A DNA stretch of 64,000 nt from Ruegeria sp. HKCCD7303 (GTDB lineage Bacteria; Pseudomonadota; Alphaproteobacteria; Rhodobacterales; Rhodobacteraceae): assembly GCF_013111185.1 (NCBI RefSeq), contig NZ_WVRE01000001.1, forward strand, positions 186,001-250,000, given 5' to 3'. The notes below the pieces were generated by a model. The model did no database searches, had not been told where the DNA came from, and worked only from the letters and a program-made list of their open reading frames with translations. Made by a program: the position numbers and the translations under genes. Numbering within the stretch: the stretch's first letter is position 1; every line of letters begins with the position of its first letter. This document shows positions 7,374-16,357 of the stretch, in pieces.

Positions 7374-9791
7374 TTATCCCCGCAACCGGTCGTTTTCAGG
7401 ATCGTAGAACGGCACGGTCGCCACAGTCGCATTGACCGGAACGCCAAGCACTTCGATCTGGTATAAATCACTGGGCTGCGCCGCCTCGGTCAAATAGCCC
7501 AGAGCGACCCGCTTGCCGATGCGGAACCCGGTGCCGCCCGAGCTGACATAGCCTACGGGCTTGCCGTCGCGGCAGATGGGGTCGGAAGACAGCGCGTCGG
7601 CGCCGTGGCCGTCGAGTACGAAAGCGGTGAAATGGTAATCCTTCGGCTGCTCAGCCTGCGCCAGAAACGCGTCGCGTCCAACAAAGCTGTTTTTCTTTTT
7701 ACTGACAAAACGATCCAGCCCTGCATCAAAGGCGGTGTATTCGATACCGAAATCCGCGCGCCAGCCGTGATAGCCTTTCTCAAGCCGCATGGCGTTCAGC
7801 CCGTAAGAGCCGAACTCGACAATACCGTGTTCAGTGCCCTGATCCATTATGGCGGTGTAGACGCGGACCAGATCGGCGTTGCGCATGTGCAGCTCCCAAC
7901 CCAGCTCTCCGACATAAGACACGCGCAGGGCAATGACCGAAGCACCCGCAACAGTGATTTCGCGAACTGACATCCAAGGCGCGTTTTCTTTTGATAGATC
8001 ATCCTGGGTCAGGGGTTGCAGGACGTCGCGGGATTTTGGCCCCATGACCATTAGGGCAGCGTCAAAATCCGAACCTCGGGTCAGGGTCACGCCCACGCCC
8101 GGCAGGAATTTCGACATCCAGTCGTGATCGCGCTGATCGGCCAGAGTCGGGCCGCAGAGCAGGTATTTGTTTTCATCCAGCCGCGCGATGGTGGCTTCGG
8201 ACCAAATCTTGCCTTTGGGCGTCAGCATATAGGACAGCTTGACCCGGCCCACGCCAGGCATTGCACCACAGAAGACGTAGTTCAGGAACTCGGTGGCTTT
8301 TGGTCCTTCGACTTCATACCGAGTGAAGCCGCCATGATCCATCACACCAACCCGGTCCCGCACGCCTTCGCATTCAGCTTTGACCGCATCGTGCCAGACC
8401 TCGTGATGGAAACCCAGCTGCCCGTCATTCTTGATTTGATCTGTCTGGAACCAGAAAGCGCGTTCCCATCCGGCAATCTGCCCAAACACAGCGCCTTTGT
8501 CTTTGAGCGTATCGTAAAGCGGCGTGGTCTGCACCGGACGACCCGATTTCCACATACGATGTGGGTAGGGGATCGCGTATTGATGTTCGTACAACTCGCT
8601 CGAGCGTTTGACGGTGTAATCGAAGGTCGCCCATTCCTTGCCAAAGCGGCGGGGATCCCAGAAGGACATGTCCCATTCGGTTTCGCCCTCGGTAATCCAC
8701 TCGGTCAGGGTTTTCGCCGCTGCTGCTGAGTGGGTGATACCCACCGGGAAACAGCAAGCGTGGTAGAAATTCGGCAGACCAAAGGCCGGACCACAGAGCG
8801 GCGCGCCATCGGGGCTGTAAGGTATCGGGCCGTTCACGAAGCGGCTGACCCCGGCCTCGCCCAATAACGGCACATGTTCCAGCGCGGCTTCGAGGATTTC
8901 GGCGATGTCGTCGACGCTGTCGGGATAAAGCTGGTTGGCAAAGCAATCGGGCATCCCGTCCAGCCACGCGGGCCGCCCTTCGTGTCCGTAAGAGCCCAGC
9001 AGCAACCCGTTCCGCTCGCGCCGAAGGTAATACATGATGTCCGGGTCGCGGACGAGGGGGAAGTTTTCCGGGTTCGCTTCCAGTTCCGGCAGGCTTTCGG
9101 TGACCAAATATTGGTGTTCCAGCGTTACGACGGGCAGTTTCTGGCCGACCATCTCACCCACCTGGCGACCGTAATAGCCCCCGGCGTTGATCACGATGTC
9201 ACAGACAACATTGCCCTTGTCCGTCTGAACCTCCCACTCGCCCGAAGCGCGGCGTGAGATGCCGGTGACTGTGGTGAACCGCGCAATCGCCGCGCCCTTA
9301 TCCCGAGCGCCTTTGGCCAGGGCCTGGGTCAGTTGCGAAGGGTCCACATCGCCCTCATAGGGGTCAAGGATGCCGCCGATGATGCTGTCGCCTGAACTGA
9401 AATAAGGGTGCATGTCATCCATTTCGGACGGGGTGAGCATCGCCATGTCATAGCACAGACCCTTGGAAATCCCGACAAGATGGCGGAACAGGTCCATGCG
9501 TTCGGGCGTGTGGGCGGGCCAGAACGCGCCGGTGTGGCGGTAGGTGATCGGATAATCGACCTCTTCCGCCAGATCCTTATACAGCCGCCAAGCATAATTG
9601 CCCGCGCGCATCCCGCCCCAGCTGTTGGCATAGGTGGGGATGTTGCCCGCTGCGTGCCAGGTCGACCCGCTGGTCAATTCGTTCTTTTCGATCAGCAGTG
9701 TGTCGGTCACCCCGGCTTTGGCAAGATGATAAAGGGTCGAGACACCAACCGCGCCGCCCCCGATGATCACAACTTTGGCTTGGCTTTTCAT
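7374..9791 (-). CDS. FAD-dependent dehydrogenase with C-terminal GcvT domain, copy 2
   Basis: Protein of 805 residues with the same architecture as its downstream neighbour. The FAD site is VVIIGGGAVGVSTLYHL, the covalent-FAD-type motif is SGSTWHAAG (His46), and the GcvT-like C-terminal half carries YVGELGWELHM. The sequence differs substantially from copy 1 (for example GNIPTY versus GLVSET after the His motif), so this is an old divergence rather than a recent duplication, and the two probably handle successive methylated intermediates. Its start lies 4 bp from the end of the MttB-family gene, so the MttB and both oxidases are probably co-translated from one transcript. Confidence 0.92.
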   Translation of the reverse strand: MKSQAKVVIIGGGAVGVSTLYHLAKAGVTDTLLIEKNELTSGSTWHAAGNIPTYANSWGGMRAGNYAWRLYKDLAEEVDYPITYRHTGAFWPAHTPERMDLFRHLVGISKGLCYDMAMLTPSEMDDMHPYFSSGDSIIGGILDPYEGDVDPSQLTQALAKGARDKGAAIARFTTVTGISRRASGEWEVQTDKGNVVCDIVINAGGYYGRQVGEMVGQKLPVVTLEHQYLVTESLPELEANPENFPLVRDPDIMYYLRRERNGLLLGSYGHEGRPAWLDGMPDCFANQLYPDSVDDIAEILEAALEHVPLLGEAGVSRFVNGPIPYSPDGAPLCGPAFGLPNFYHACCFPVGITHSAAAAKTLTEWITEGETEWDMSFWDPRRFGKEWATFDYTVKRSSELYEHQYAIPYPHRMWKSGRPVQTTPLYDTLKDKGAVFGQIAGWERAFWFQTDQIKNDGQLGFHHEVWHDAVKAECEGVRDRVGVMDHGGFTRYEVEGPKATEFLNYVFCGAMPGVGRVKLSYMLTPKGKIWSEATIARLDENKYLLCGPTLADQRDHDWMSKFLPGVGVTLTRGSDFDAALMVMGPKSRDVLQPLTQDDLSKENAPWMSVREITVAGASVIALRVSYVGELGWELHMRNADLVRVYTAIMDQGTEHGIVEFGSYGLNAMRLEKGYHGWRADFGIEYTAFDAGLDRFVSKKKNSFVGRDAFLAQAEQPKDYHFTAFVLDGHGADALSSDPICRDGKPVGYVSSGGTGFRIGKRVALGYLTEAAQPSDLYQIEVLGVPVNATVATVPFYDPENDRLRG

Positions 9792-9795
9792 GTGC

Positions 9796-11292
9796 TTAGT
9801 CTTTCAAGTGGATAGGCATGCGGGCGCGCAGGGCGGCCTCGATGTCGGCGGGCAGATGGGACGGTGCGGGCTGTGCTTCGATCTCGGCAACGCGGGCTAT
9901 GGCCTTGTCCCAGACAGTTTGCGCACCACTTTCAAGCCAGTCATTGACGCTCTGGCGGTCGCCCAAAGACGGATAGACGTATTCCTTGGTCATCAGATCC
10001 AGGGTCTGAGCAGTGCCGAGGAAGTGCCCCTCGCCGGTCACGACCTGTTCGATCATGTCCAGATCAATCGAGCCTTCGAACATTTCCACGCCGCGCACCG
10101 ATCGCAGGATGGCCCCGCACATGTCGTTGTCTATGACCAGTGCTTCATTGCTGGCGGCCATGATCGAGCCCAGCATACCAACAGACAGGTTGATCATATC
10201 GGCTCCGCTCTGTGCCGCGAGCGCGATAGTGTATCCCTTTTCATAGCCCGATTGTGCATCGGCTGTCTTGGCATCTGTCATACCTGCTGACACGGTCGAA
10301 GGCAGGCCAAGGTTCAATAGCAACTGCGCCGCAGCAGCGTTGGCGACCGCAGCCTCGCCCGAACCGCCGGTCATGGCGCCGGTGCGCAGATCAGAGATAA
10401 AGGGCAGGAAGGCCAGAATGCAGGGAAAGCCCGGTTGCATCATGTTGACTAGCACCAGACCGGCCAAGGATTCCGCCAAACCCTGCGCCAAGGCGCCAGC
10501 CAGCGCGGCCGGGCTTGTGGCCCCAGCTTGCGCTGCGGAACAGATTTGTAGCGGCATTCCAAGTCGCACGCATTCACGCATCACCCCGCAGGCTTCCTCG
10601 GCCAGCGTCAGCGGTGGCACCACGTGGCAGACGGACGCAAAGCAGAAGGGTTGCGCCTTGAAGGCTCCGTCGCCGCCCAAAGCCGCGTCGAACATTTCAA
10701 CCACGGAGGGCACGTTGGCGGGCTCGAAAAAACTTGTGCCAATAGGTTTCGAAGTCGCCTTCATCGCGGTAAATGCCGTGTTGATATCCAGCGTCAGCGG
10801 GTCTTCCAGATCCCGCGCCACAACGGGACGCAGGGAATAATGGATGTTGTTGCAGGCATCAACGATGCGCATCAGGCTGTACAAGTCTTGTAACGTGCTG
10901 TCGCGAAACGAATTTGTAGCGGCGTCCAGCACCTGCACCGCTGCACCGCCGGTACCGATATGGACGCGGCCGCCTCCAATCTCGATCCCGCGATCCCGAA
11001 TGAATCCGGGCAGTTCTACGCGTTTACACGCCCCCGCGATTATGTCTTCAACCAAAGAGCGCGAAAAGGTGATGCGCCCGTCGTCCCGTTCCGTTGCGCC
11101 ATGCTCCAACGCCAATACGCGAATGTCCTCCGGCGCACCGGACACACCAATCCGTTCCAGAATATCAAACGCCGTATCGGTGATATGGGCCAGTTTGCTG
11201 TTGTCCAGTGGCATGAACCGCCCTCCGACGGGCGGCGTTGTCAGCTTTGGAGTTTCGGAACCGGGGGCCCTTCTTGATCGTGTTCGCCGCAT
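9796..11292 (-). CDS. MttB-family (trimethylamine methyltransferase-like) protein, copy 1
   Basis: Protein of 498 residues in the MttB superfamily, whose characterised members demethylate trimethylamine or quaternary amines such as glycine betaine by passing a methyl group to a corrinoid protein. Typical blocks are FRDSTLQDLYSLMRIVD, SAAQAGATSPAALAG and SDLRTGAMTGGSGE. The frame is uninterrupted, so there is no pyrrolysine (amber) codon and it belongs to the non-Pyl group. The Arg-rich N-terminus (MRRTRSRRAP) is common in the family. No corrinoid protein (MttC-type) or RamA-type activator is seen nearby. It directly precedes two FAD/GcvT demethylases, suggesting removal of the first methyl group of a quaternary amine before oxidative demethylation. 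Confidence 0.86.
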   Translation of the reverse strand: MRRTRSRRAPGSETPKLTTPPVGGRFMPLDNSKLAHITDTAFDILERIGVSGAPEDIRVLALEHGATERDDGRITFSRSLVEDIIAGACKRVELPGFIRDRGIEIGGGRVHIGTGGAAVQVLDAATNSFRDSTLQDLYSLMRIVDACNNIHYSLRPVVARDLEDPLTLDINTAFTAMKATSKPIGTSFFEPANVPSVVEMFDAALGGDGAFKAQPFCFASVCHVVPPLTLAEEACGVMRECVRLGMPLQICSAAQAGATSPAALAGALAQGLAESLAGLVLVNMMQPGFPCILAFLPFISDLRTGAMTGGSGEAAVANAAAAQLLLNLGLPSTVSAGMTDAKTADAQSGYEKGYTIALAAQSGADMINLSVGMLGSIMAASNEALVIDNDMCGAILRSVRGVEMFEGSIDLDMIEQVVTGEGHFLGTAQTLDLMTKEYVYPSLGDRQSVNDWLESGAQTVWDKAIARVAEIEAQPAPSHLPADIEAALRARMPIHLKD

Positions 11293-11475
11293 AAGCGCGT
11301 CCTAGATAAGGTGTTTTCCCGCGCATCTTAGAAAGGGTCAAGTTTTAGCTCAATTCCATTATTAGCCGATTTTTGTGAATGAATTTCATGCAAAGTGGGC
11401 GTGTGCTTTAAGGGCCTGATCGCCAGCGAAACTGCATCAAACCAGTGGTCTAGGCACTTGCGTTGGTCGTGAAGG
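11293..11475. promoter_or_regulatory. Intergenic gap with possible internal promoter
   Basis: A 183-bp non-coding gap interrupts an otherwise tightly packed minus-strand operon, between the Tm-1-like gene and MttB copy 1. Its middle is AT-rich and holds a small perfect palindrome ATGAATTTCAT (11379-11389) and, on the minus strand, a TAATAAT stretch that could serve as a -10. No convincing -35 was identified, so an internal promoter for the mttB-FAD-FAD genes is a suggestion only. Confidence 0.3.
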
Positions 11476-12714
11476 CTAAGGCGAGGATGTCACGATGCCA
11501 CGTTCGACCCACTCATCGAAAAGCGCCAAAACGGCGTCGCAGAACGCCGTATCGTTGATATGGGCTTCCAGTTCAGTCATTGGCACCTGATCCGGCATCA
11601 CTTGGCGAGCTTCGTCGATCATTTCCGCCAGGGCCTGTGGGTCATGCGCCTCTTCGCCTTTCTTGTCCCAGGCCTCGATGCCTTGCAGCGGCAAAAAGAA
11701 ATGCACAGGCCCCTTGGCCGCGCCCAATCGATTGGCAAGTTCCCGAATCCAGGCACGCCGTTCGGCCCCGTTGAAGACCGAGCTTTTGATCAACCGGTTG
11801 TGTTCATGAAAAGGGCGATCGGCATAGTGTTCGGGGATGTCCTGCCAGCCCGCAAAATCCAGCAAGTCCAACGCGCCGGGGGCGACCATCTGCGGGATAC
11901 CCATGCGCCCGGCATTGGTAACCCGGTCCTCACCGCTGGACACGACAGAACCCGCCATCAGGTTTCCGAATTCCTGCATGCAGAAATCCATCACACAGGC
12001 GAACGCGCCTTCGCTGGCCAGTTTTTCAAAGGCCATGCCGCCCATTCCTGTGGAATGGAACACGGCCACTTCAAAACCGCGCTCTTCCAGTGCTGGTTTG
12101 AGGGTCTTCATGTACCGAAGACAGGATGATCCCAGGCTGGTCATGCCAACCAGCGGCTTGCTGCGGTCCGGTACGATCGCAGCCTTTGCCGCGCCGACCA
12201 CGGCTCCAGCCGCCTGACTGAGCGAAGATTGACAGATTGAATTCATGCCGTAGAGGCCGCCCGCCCAAAGGATCATCTGAATATCGGGTGCCAGCCGATG
12301 TGGTGGGATAAGCGGTGAGAAGCTGACGGTTGAGACGATGTATTTCGGCACACCCATCGGCAGCGCCTGCGCACAATCCAGCGCAAGGTCGGTGCCCATT
12401 GTGCCACCGGTGGCCAGCATCCCGTCAAACCGTCCGTCGGCATAGGCCCGCGCAACCACTTTAGCGGCCCCGGCAGACATGATGCGGAAGGCTTTGTTTT
12501 CGTCTCCCTGGGCGATGACCTCATCAATTGTCATGCCACCAGCCGCGGCCACGTCATGTTTTGAGATGTCAACTGGCGCAGAGGGGTCTCCCAGAACGGA
12601 CACATCCATCGTCAACACATCGGCACCCTGCGTTTGAATTGCCTCTTCGATGAACCGCATTTCGGGTTCTTTGGTGTCATAGGTGCCGATCAACAGGATA
12701 GTCTTATTTGTCAT
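11476..12714 (-). CDS. Tm-1-like ATP-binding domain protein (UPF0261)
   Basis: Protein of 412 residues matching the UPF0261/Tm-1 family. The N-terminus ILLIGTYDTKEPEM and the block LATGGTMGTDLALDCA are typical. The plant homologue Tm-1 binds ATP and a viral helicase. Bacterial members have no established reaction, although they often sit in catabolic operons beside PEP-hydrolase-like or dehydrogenase genes. Here it lies between an aldehyde dehydrogenase (25-bp gap) and the MttB gene, so a metabolic role in the same pathway is likely, but its substrate is unknown. Confidence 0.82.
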   Translation of the reverse strand: MTNKTILLIGTYDTKEPEMRFIEEAIQTQGADVLTMDVSVLGDPSAPVDISKHDVAAAGGMTIDEVIAQGDENKAFRIMSAGAAKVVARAYADGRFDGMLATGGTMGTDLALDCAQALPMGVPKYIVSTVSFSPLIPPHRLAPDIQMILWAGGLYGMNSICQSSLSQAAGAVVGAAKAAIVPDRSKPLVGMTSLGSSCLRYMKTLKPALEERGFEVAVFHSTGMGGMAFEKLASEGAFACVMDFCMQEFGNLMAGSVVSSGEDRVTNAGRMGIPQMVAPGALDLLDFAGWQDIPEHYADRPFHEHNRLIKSSVFNGAERRAWIRELANRLGAAKGPVHFFLPLQGIEAWDKKGEEAHDPQALAEMIDEARQVMPDQVPMTELEAHINDTAFCDAVLALFDEWVERGIVTSSP

Positions 12715-12739
12715 TTGTGCCTCCCTTACCCCTCAGCGA

Positions 12740-14224
12740 TCAGAGTTTGATCCAGGCGGTTTTCAGGTCGAAGTATTTTTCGATCGCGTGCAGCGACTTG
12801 TCGTGTCCGTTGCCGGATTGGCGCACGCCACCAAGGGGAACAGTCAGGTCTGCGCTACCATAGGTGTTCACATGGACAACCCCGGCACGAATGCCTGCGA
12901 CCATGCGATGTGCGCGGCCCAAGTTCGAGGTCCAGACCCCACCAGCCAACCCGTAAACGGTCGCGTTTGCCAGACGGATCGCGTCTTCTTCGTGCTTGAA
13001 GGGCGTGACGGCCAGAACAGGGCCAAAGACTTCGTTTTGGAACAGCGTGTCAGTTTCTTTCACCCCGGCCATGACGGTCGGCGCCATGTAATAACCACCA
13101 GTCTCGGTCAGAATACGGGCGCCACCTGTGCGGCGCTCAGCGCCTTCCGCTTCGGCTTTGGTCACGAAATCCAGATTGGCCTGCAACTCGGACAGGCTGT
13201 GAACCGCGCCGATCTGGCTGTTCAGGTCCAACGGATCGCCAACGCGAAAGGCTGAGGCGTGGTGGGTGATTTCGGAGACGAAGTCCTCGTAAATTTCCTG
13301 TTGGACCAACAGGCGCGATCCGGCGACGCAGACCTGGCCCGAATTGCGGAATATACCAGCGGCTGAAACCTTGGCCGCTTCGGCAAGGTCCGGGGCATCG
13401 GCAAAGACGATGTTCGGCGATTTGCCCCCCAGTTCCAAATAACAACGCTTTAGGTTGGAGCGTGCGGAATATTCCAAAAGCCGCCTTCCTGTCGCGCCGG
13501 ACCCGGTGAAGACAATTATGTCGATATCCATCGACAGCGCCAACGCTTCGCCCACAATTGGCCCGCGCCCCGTCACCACGTTGAACACGCCGTCTGGCAC
13601 CCCGGCCTCAGCTGCCAGTTCGGCGATTTTCAACAGGCTGAGCGAAGCGCTTTCTGCGGGTTTCAAGACCACGGAGTTGCCTGCCGCCAACGCCGGGGCA
13701 ATTTTCCAGCTACCGATCATCAAAGGGAAATTCCACGGCACAATCGCGCCGACAACGCCGACGGGTGCGTGATGTATCAGACCCAGAACGTCGTCGCCCG
13801 TGGGGGCGATCTGGCCGTACAGTTTGTCGATGGCTTCGGCATAATACCGGAACGTTGCCGCAGCCGAGAGCGCCTCGGCCTTATAGGCCATGTTGATCTC
13901 GGTCCCGTTGTCGCGAACACCCAGAACAGCAATCTCCAGCGCTTGGGATTCGATTAGATCAGCAAGCTTCAGCAGCACTTTCTTACGGCCCGCAGGGGCC
14001 ATTCGTGACCAACGCCCATCTTCAAACGATACCCGCGCCGCACGTACGGCGGCGTCGACATCTGCGGCACTGCCTTCGGCGATCAGTGCCAGTGGCTGAC
14101 CGTTGATCGGTGAATGAACTTGATGCTGGGCGCTGGTTTCGCTTTGCTGAAAGCGGCCGTTTATGAAATGTCCGCGCGGAGTGATTTCCTGAGTGCGCAG
14201 CGCGTCAATCGAGAACTGATCCAT
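12740..14224 (-). CDS. Aldehyde dehydrogenase, PuuC/betaine-aldehyde type
   Basis: Full-length NAD(P)-dependent aldehyde dehydrogenase of 494 residues. It has PWNFPLM, the Glu motif LELGGKSPN and the catalytic Cys in NSGQVCVAG. The overall pattern is closest to aminoaldehyde dehydrogenases (gamma-glutamyl-aminobutyraldehyde or betaine-aldehyde type). It follows tctA by 6 bp and precedes the Tm-1-like gene, so it belongs to the transporter-demethylase operon. A role in oxidising an amino- or ammonium-aldehyde would fit the nearby class-III aminotransferase, but the substrate is inferred from context. Confidence 0.9.
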   Translation of the reverse strand: MDQFSIDALRTQEITPRGHFINGRFQQSETSAQHQVHSPINGQPLALIAEGSAADVDAAVRAARVSFEDGRWSRMAPAGRKKVLLKLADLIESQALEIAVLGVRDNGTEINMAYKAEALSAAATFRYYAEAIDKLYGQIAPTGDDVLGLIHHAPVGVVGAIVPWNFPLMIGSWKIAPALAAGNSVVLKPAESASLSLLKIAELAAEAGVPDGVFNVVTGRGPIVGEALALSMDIDIIVFTGSGATGRRLLEYSARSNLKRCYLELGGKSPNIVFADAPDLAEAAKVSAAGIFRNSGQVCVAGSRLLVQQEIYEDFVSEITHHASAFRVGDPLDLNSQIGAVHSLSELQANLDFVTKAEAEGAERRTGGARILTETGGYYMAPTVMAGVKETDTLFQNEVFGPVLAVTPFKHEEDAIRLANATVYGLAGGVWTSNLGRAHRMVAGIRAGVVHVNTYGSADLTVPLGGVRQSGNGHDKSLHAIEKYFDLKTAWIKL

Positions 14225-14230
14225 GAGGCG

Positions 14231-15751
14231 TTATCCTTGCTGAGTAGTGTCTTCGTCGAGAACCGGTTGCGGTTTGACGCGGTCTTTGTGTTCCTGGATC
14301 AGAGAGCGGATGTGCAAAAGAATGATCCCCAGGATCATCACAAACAGGATTGCCGCTATGGGCCGGTCGATGAAATCAAGCGGTGATTTCACCCGAGCCA
14401 TGGCGCTGCGCAGTTTGACCTCCATGATCCCACCCAGAACCATACCCAAAATGATGGGCACGATCGGCAGGTTCAGGCGTTTCAGGATCAGGCCGAAAAC
14501 ACCGAACCCGGCAGCAATCGCGCAGTCCGTGATCGAGTTTCGCAGGCTGTACACGCCCACAAATGAAAGGGTCAGGATCATAATGCCCAGAAATCGGGTA
14601 GGGATCTGGATAATTTTCAGCAGCAGATTGGTTGAAAACAGTAAAAAGATCAGAACGACCACGTTCAGAAGGATCAACGCCATATACAGCGCCATGACAA
14701 AATCCATCTGTTCTGCAAACAGTTGTGGGCCTGGGATCACGTTGTGAACGTAGAAAACCGATAGCATCATCGCCGTCAGTGCCTCACCTGGAATACCCAG
14801 AGCCAAAAGCGGGATCATTGCAGCCCCCGGAACGGCGTTGTTGGCGGCCTCAGATGCCACCAGGCCTTCGGGTGATCCTTTGCCAAACGCATCGGGATTT
14901 TTCGAAGTCTTCTGAGCGTAGGTGTAAGACAGGAACTGGGACGTGAATTCGCCGGTGCCCGGCACCATACCCATGAGAACGCCCAGTGATGACGACACGG
15001 TGGCGATGCGCTTCAGGCCCAGAAGCTCTTTCAGGCCGGTAAATATATTGCCGCGAACATGTGCTTCGCCGGGGGCGTGTTCCTTGTCGACCAGCAAAAG
15101 CAGCGCCTGGCTGATGGCAAACAGGCCCAATACAACAACGATCAGATCGACGCCCGACGATAACCAGGTTTGGTCAAAGGTGAAACGTCGCGTGTATTTG
15201 ACAGGCTCAAGCCCCACCGTGTTCAGAAAAATTCCGAAAAACGCCAGCATGGCGGCGGAAAAAGTCTGCCCGCGATGGGCCAGGATCACGAGTAAAATAC
15301 CCATGAAAGCGGCCAGAAAAATCTCGCGACTGCCGAAATGCGGGGCAACCCGGGCCAGAACGGGCGAAAGGACGATCAGGCAAAGGATCGAGAAAATGCC
15401 ACCAAAGAACGACGCTGAATAGGCCAGCGACAAGGCCCGATGGCCTTCGCCGCGTTTGGTCATGGGATAGCCGTCATAGGTGGTCAGGGCGTTCACGGCC
15501 GTGCCTGGGGTGTTGATCAGAATGGCCGGGATTGCGCCGCCATACATGGACGACCCGTAGATGCCCAGCAGAAGGGTTAGACCTACGATGGGTTCGAAAG
15601 CAAATGTAGCAGGCAGAAGGATCGCGATGGCCACGGCGGCGCCCACGCCGGGCAAGGCGCCAATGATAACGCCCCCGACAGAGCCGATAATCAGCGCCAC
15701 CATGACTTGCCACTGGGCAAGAATTGCAAAGCCGGAAATCAGATTGTCCAT
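14231..15751 (-). CDS. tctA: Tripartite tricarboxylate transporter large permease TctA
   Basis: Large permease of 506 residues with about 11-12 hydrophobic segments across its length. Family signatures are GALPGVGAAVAIAI and IYGSSMYGGAIPAILINTPG near the N-terminus, repeated in the second half as GMVPGTGEF and LALGIPGEALTAMML. It forms the inner-membrane channel of a secondary (ion-coupled) importer with TctB and the periplasmic TctC. It ends 6 bp before the aldehyde dehydrogenase, so import and catabolism share a transcript. TTT systems carry carboxylates and some betaines; the solute here is unknown. Confidence 0.95.
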   Translation of the reverse strand: MDNLISGFAILAQWQVMVALIIGSVGGVIIGALPGVGAAVAIAILLPATFAFEPIVGLTLLLGIYGSSMYGGAIPAILINTPGTAVNALTTYDGYPMTKRGEGHRALSLAYSASFFGGIFSILCLIVLSPVLARVAPHFGSREIFLAAFMGILLVILAHRGQTFSAAMLAFFGIFLNTVGLEPVKYTRRFTFDQTWLSSGVDLIVVVLGLFAISQALLLLVDKEHAPGEAHVRGNIFTGLKELLGLKRIATVSSSLGVLMGMVPGTGEFTSQFLSYTYAQKTSKNPDAFGKGSPEGLVASEAANNAVPGAAMIPLLALGIPGEALTAMMLSVFYVHNVIPGPQLFAEQMDFVMALYMALILLNVVVLIFLLFSTNLLLKIIQIPTRFLGIMILTLSFVGVYSLRNSITDCAIAAGFGVFGLILKRLNLPIVPIILGMVLGGIMEVKLRSAMARVKSPLDFIDRPIAAILFVMILGIILLHIRSLIQEHKDRVKPQPVLDEDTTQQG

Positions 15752-15758
15752 TGCGGCC

Positions 15759-16295
15759 TCATAGATAGGTCAGCGCAAAGGCGCGCAGCCCGTCGGGCAG
15801 GTATTCATAAACGCGACCAGCGGGGATGTTCACCTGCAGCAGCGCCCGAAAGACGATTGCGACCACAGCGCCAAAGACAAGGGCAATGCAAAAGGCACCT
15901 GGTAAACGAAACCCCAAACGTACCGTCAGAAGGGCTGCAAACAGTATGGTCGAGGGCAGGTATCCAAGCCATGGAACCGCCACTACATAGATCAGGAAAT
16001 AGACAACGTATTCGAGCGACTTCAGCCAAAACGTGATCTCTCGCAATCGGCCGGGAATACGTGGTGACAGGAATGAGCTCAGCAAATGCAGACCGCTGAA
16101 CACAACCATGCCCCAGATCGCGATGGTTGGCCACAAAGCAGGCTGCGCAAACCACTTTGTCCGTTTGACGACTTGTGTTTCGCTTCCAAGCTGGCTGAGA
16201 AGGAACAGCGAGAACAGGAAGAACAATGTCGCGAAGACGATGTCACCGGGGCGTCGATAGCGCCGGAACATGTCTTGCAAGGTCTTTGCAATCAT
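15759..16295 (-). CDS. tctB: Tripartite tricarboxylate transporter small permease TctB
   Basis: Small membrane subunit of 178 residues with four predicted hydrophobic segments: IVFATLFFLFSLFLLSQLG near the start, then IAIWGMVVFSGLHLLSS, YVVYFLIYVVAVPWLGYL and FCIALVFGAVVAIVF. The frame is open further upstream, but AGGAGG on the minus strand lies 2 and 5 nt before two adjacent ATGs (16298 and 16295); the second has the better spacing. The gene ends 7 bp before tctA. TctB is poorly conserved in sequence, so the assignment rests on topology, size and position. Confidence 0.85.
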   Translation of the reverse strand: MIAKTLQDMFRRYRRPGDIVFATLFFLFSLFLLSQLGSETQVVKRTKWFAQPALWPTIAIWGMVVFSGLHLLSSFLSPRIPGRLREITFWLKSLEYVVYFLIYVVAVPWLGYLPSTILFAALLTVRLGFRLPGAFCIALVFGAVVAIVFRALLQVNIPAGRVYEYLPDGLRAFALTYL

Positions 16296-16320
16296 CATGG
16301 CCTCCTGTTGGATGGAAAGA

Positions 16321-16348
16321 GGTCCGGCAGTGTAAAACGTGCCGGACC
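16321..16348 (-). terminator. Intra-operon hairpin between tctC and tctB
   Basis: A perfect 9-bp GC-rich inverted repeat (16321-16329 with 16340-16348, loop 10 nt) lies in the 62-bp gap between the tctC stop and the tctB start. On the minus strand it is followed by TCTTTCC, a poor T tract. It is better read as a partial terminator or a 3'-end stabiliser that would let the binding protein outnumber the permease. Confidence 0.6.
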
Positions 16349-16357
16349 CGTTCCGGT

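Noticed and set aside
6376..7407. Open frame of 343 codons on the plus strand
   Set aside because: Antisense to the FAD domain of the first FAD/GcvT protein; no domain recognised.
9796..11292. Pyrrolysine-containing MttB
   Set aside because: All three MttB-family frames are uninterrupted over 498-515 codons, so no in-frame amber codon is present. They belong to the non-pyrrolysine group.
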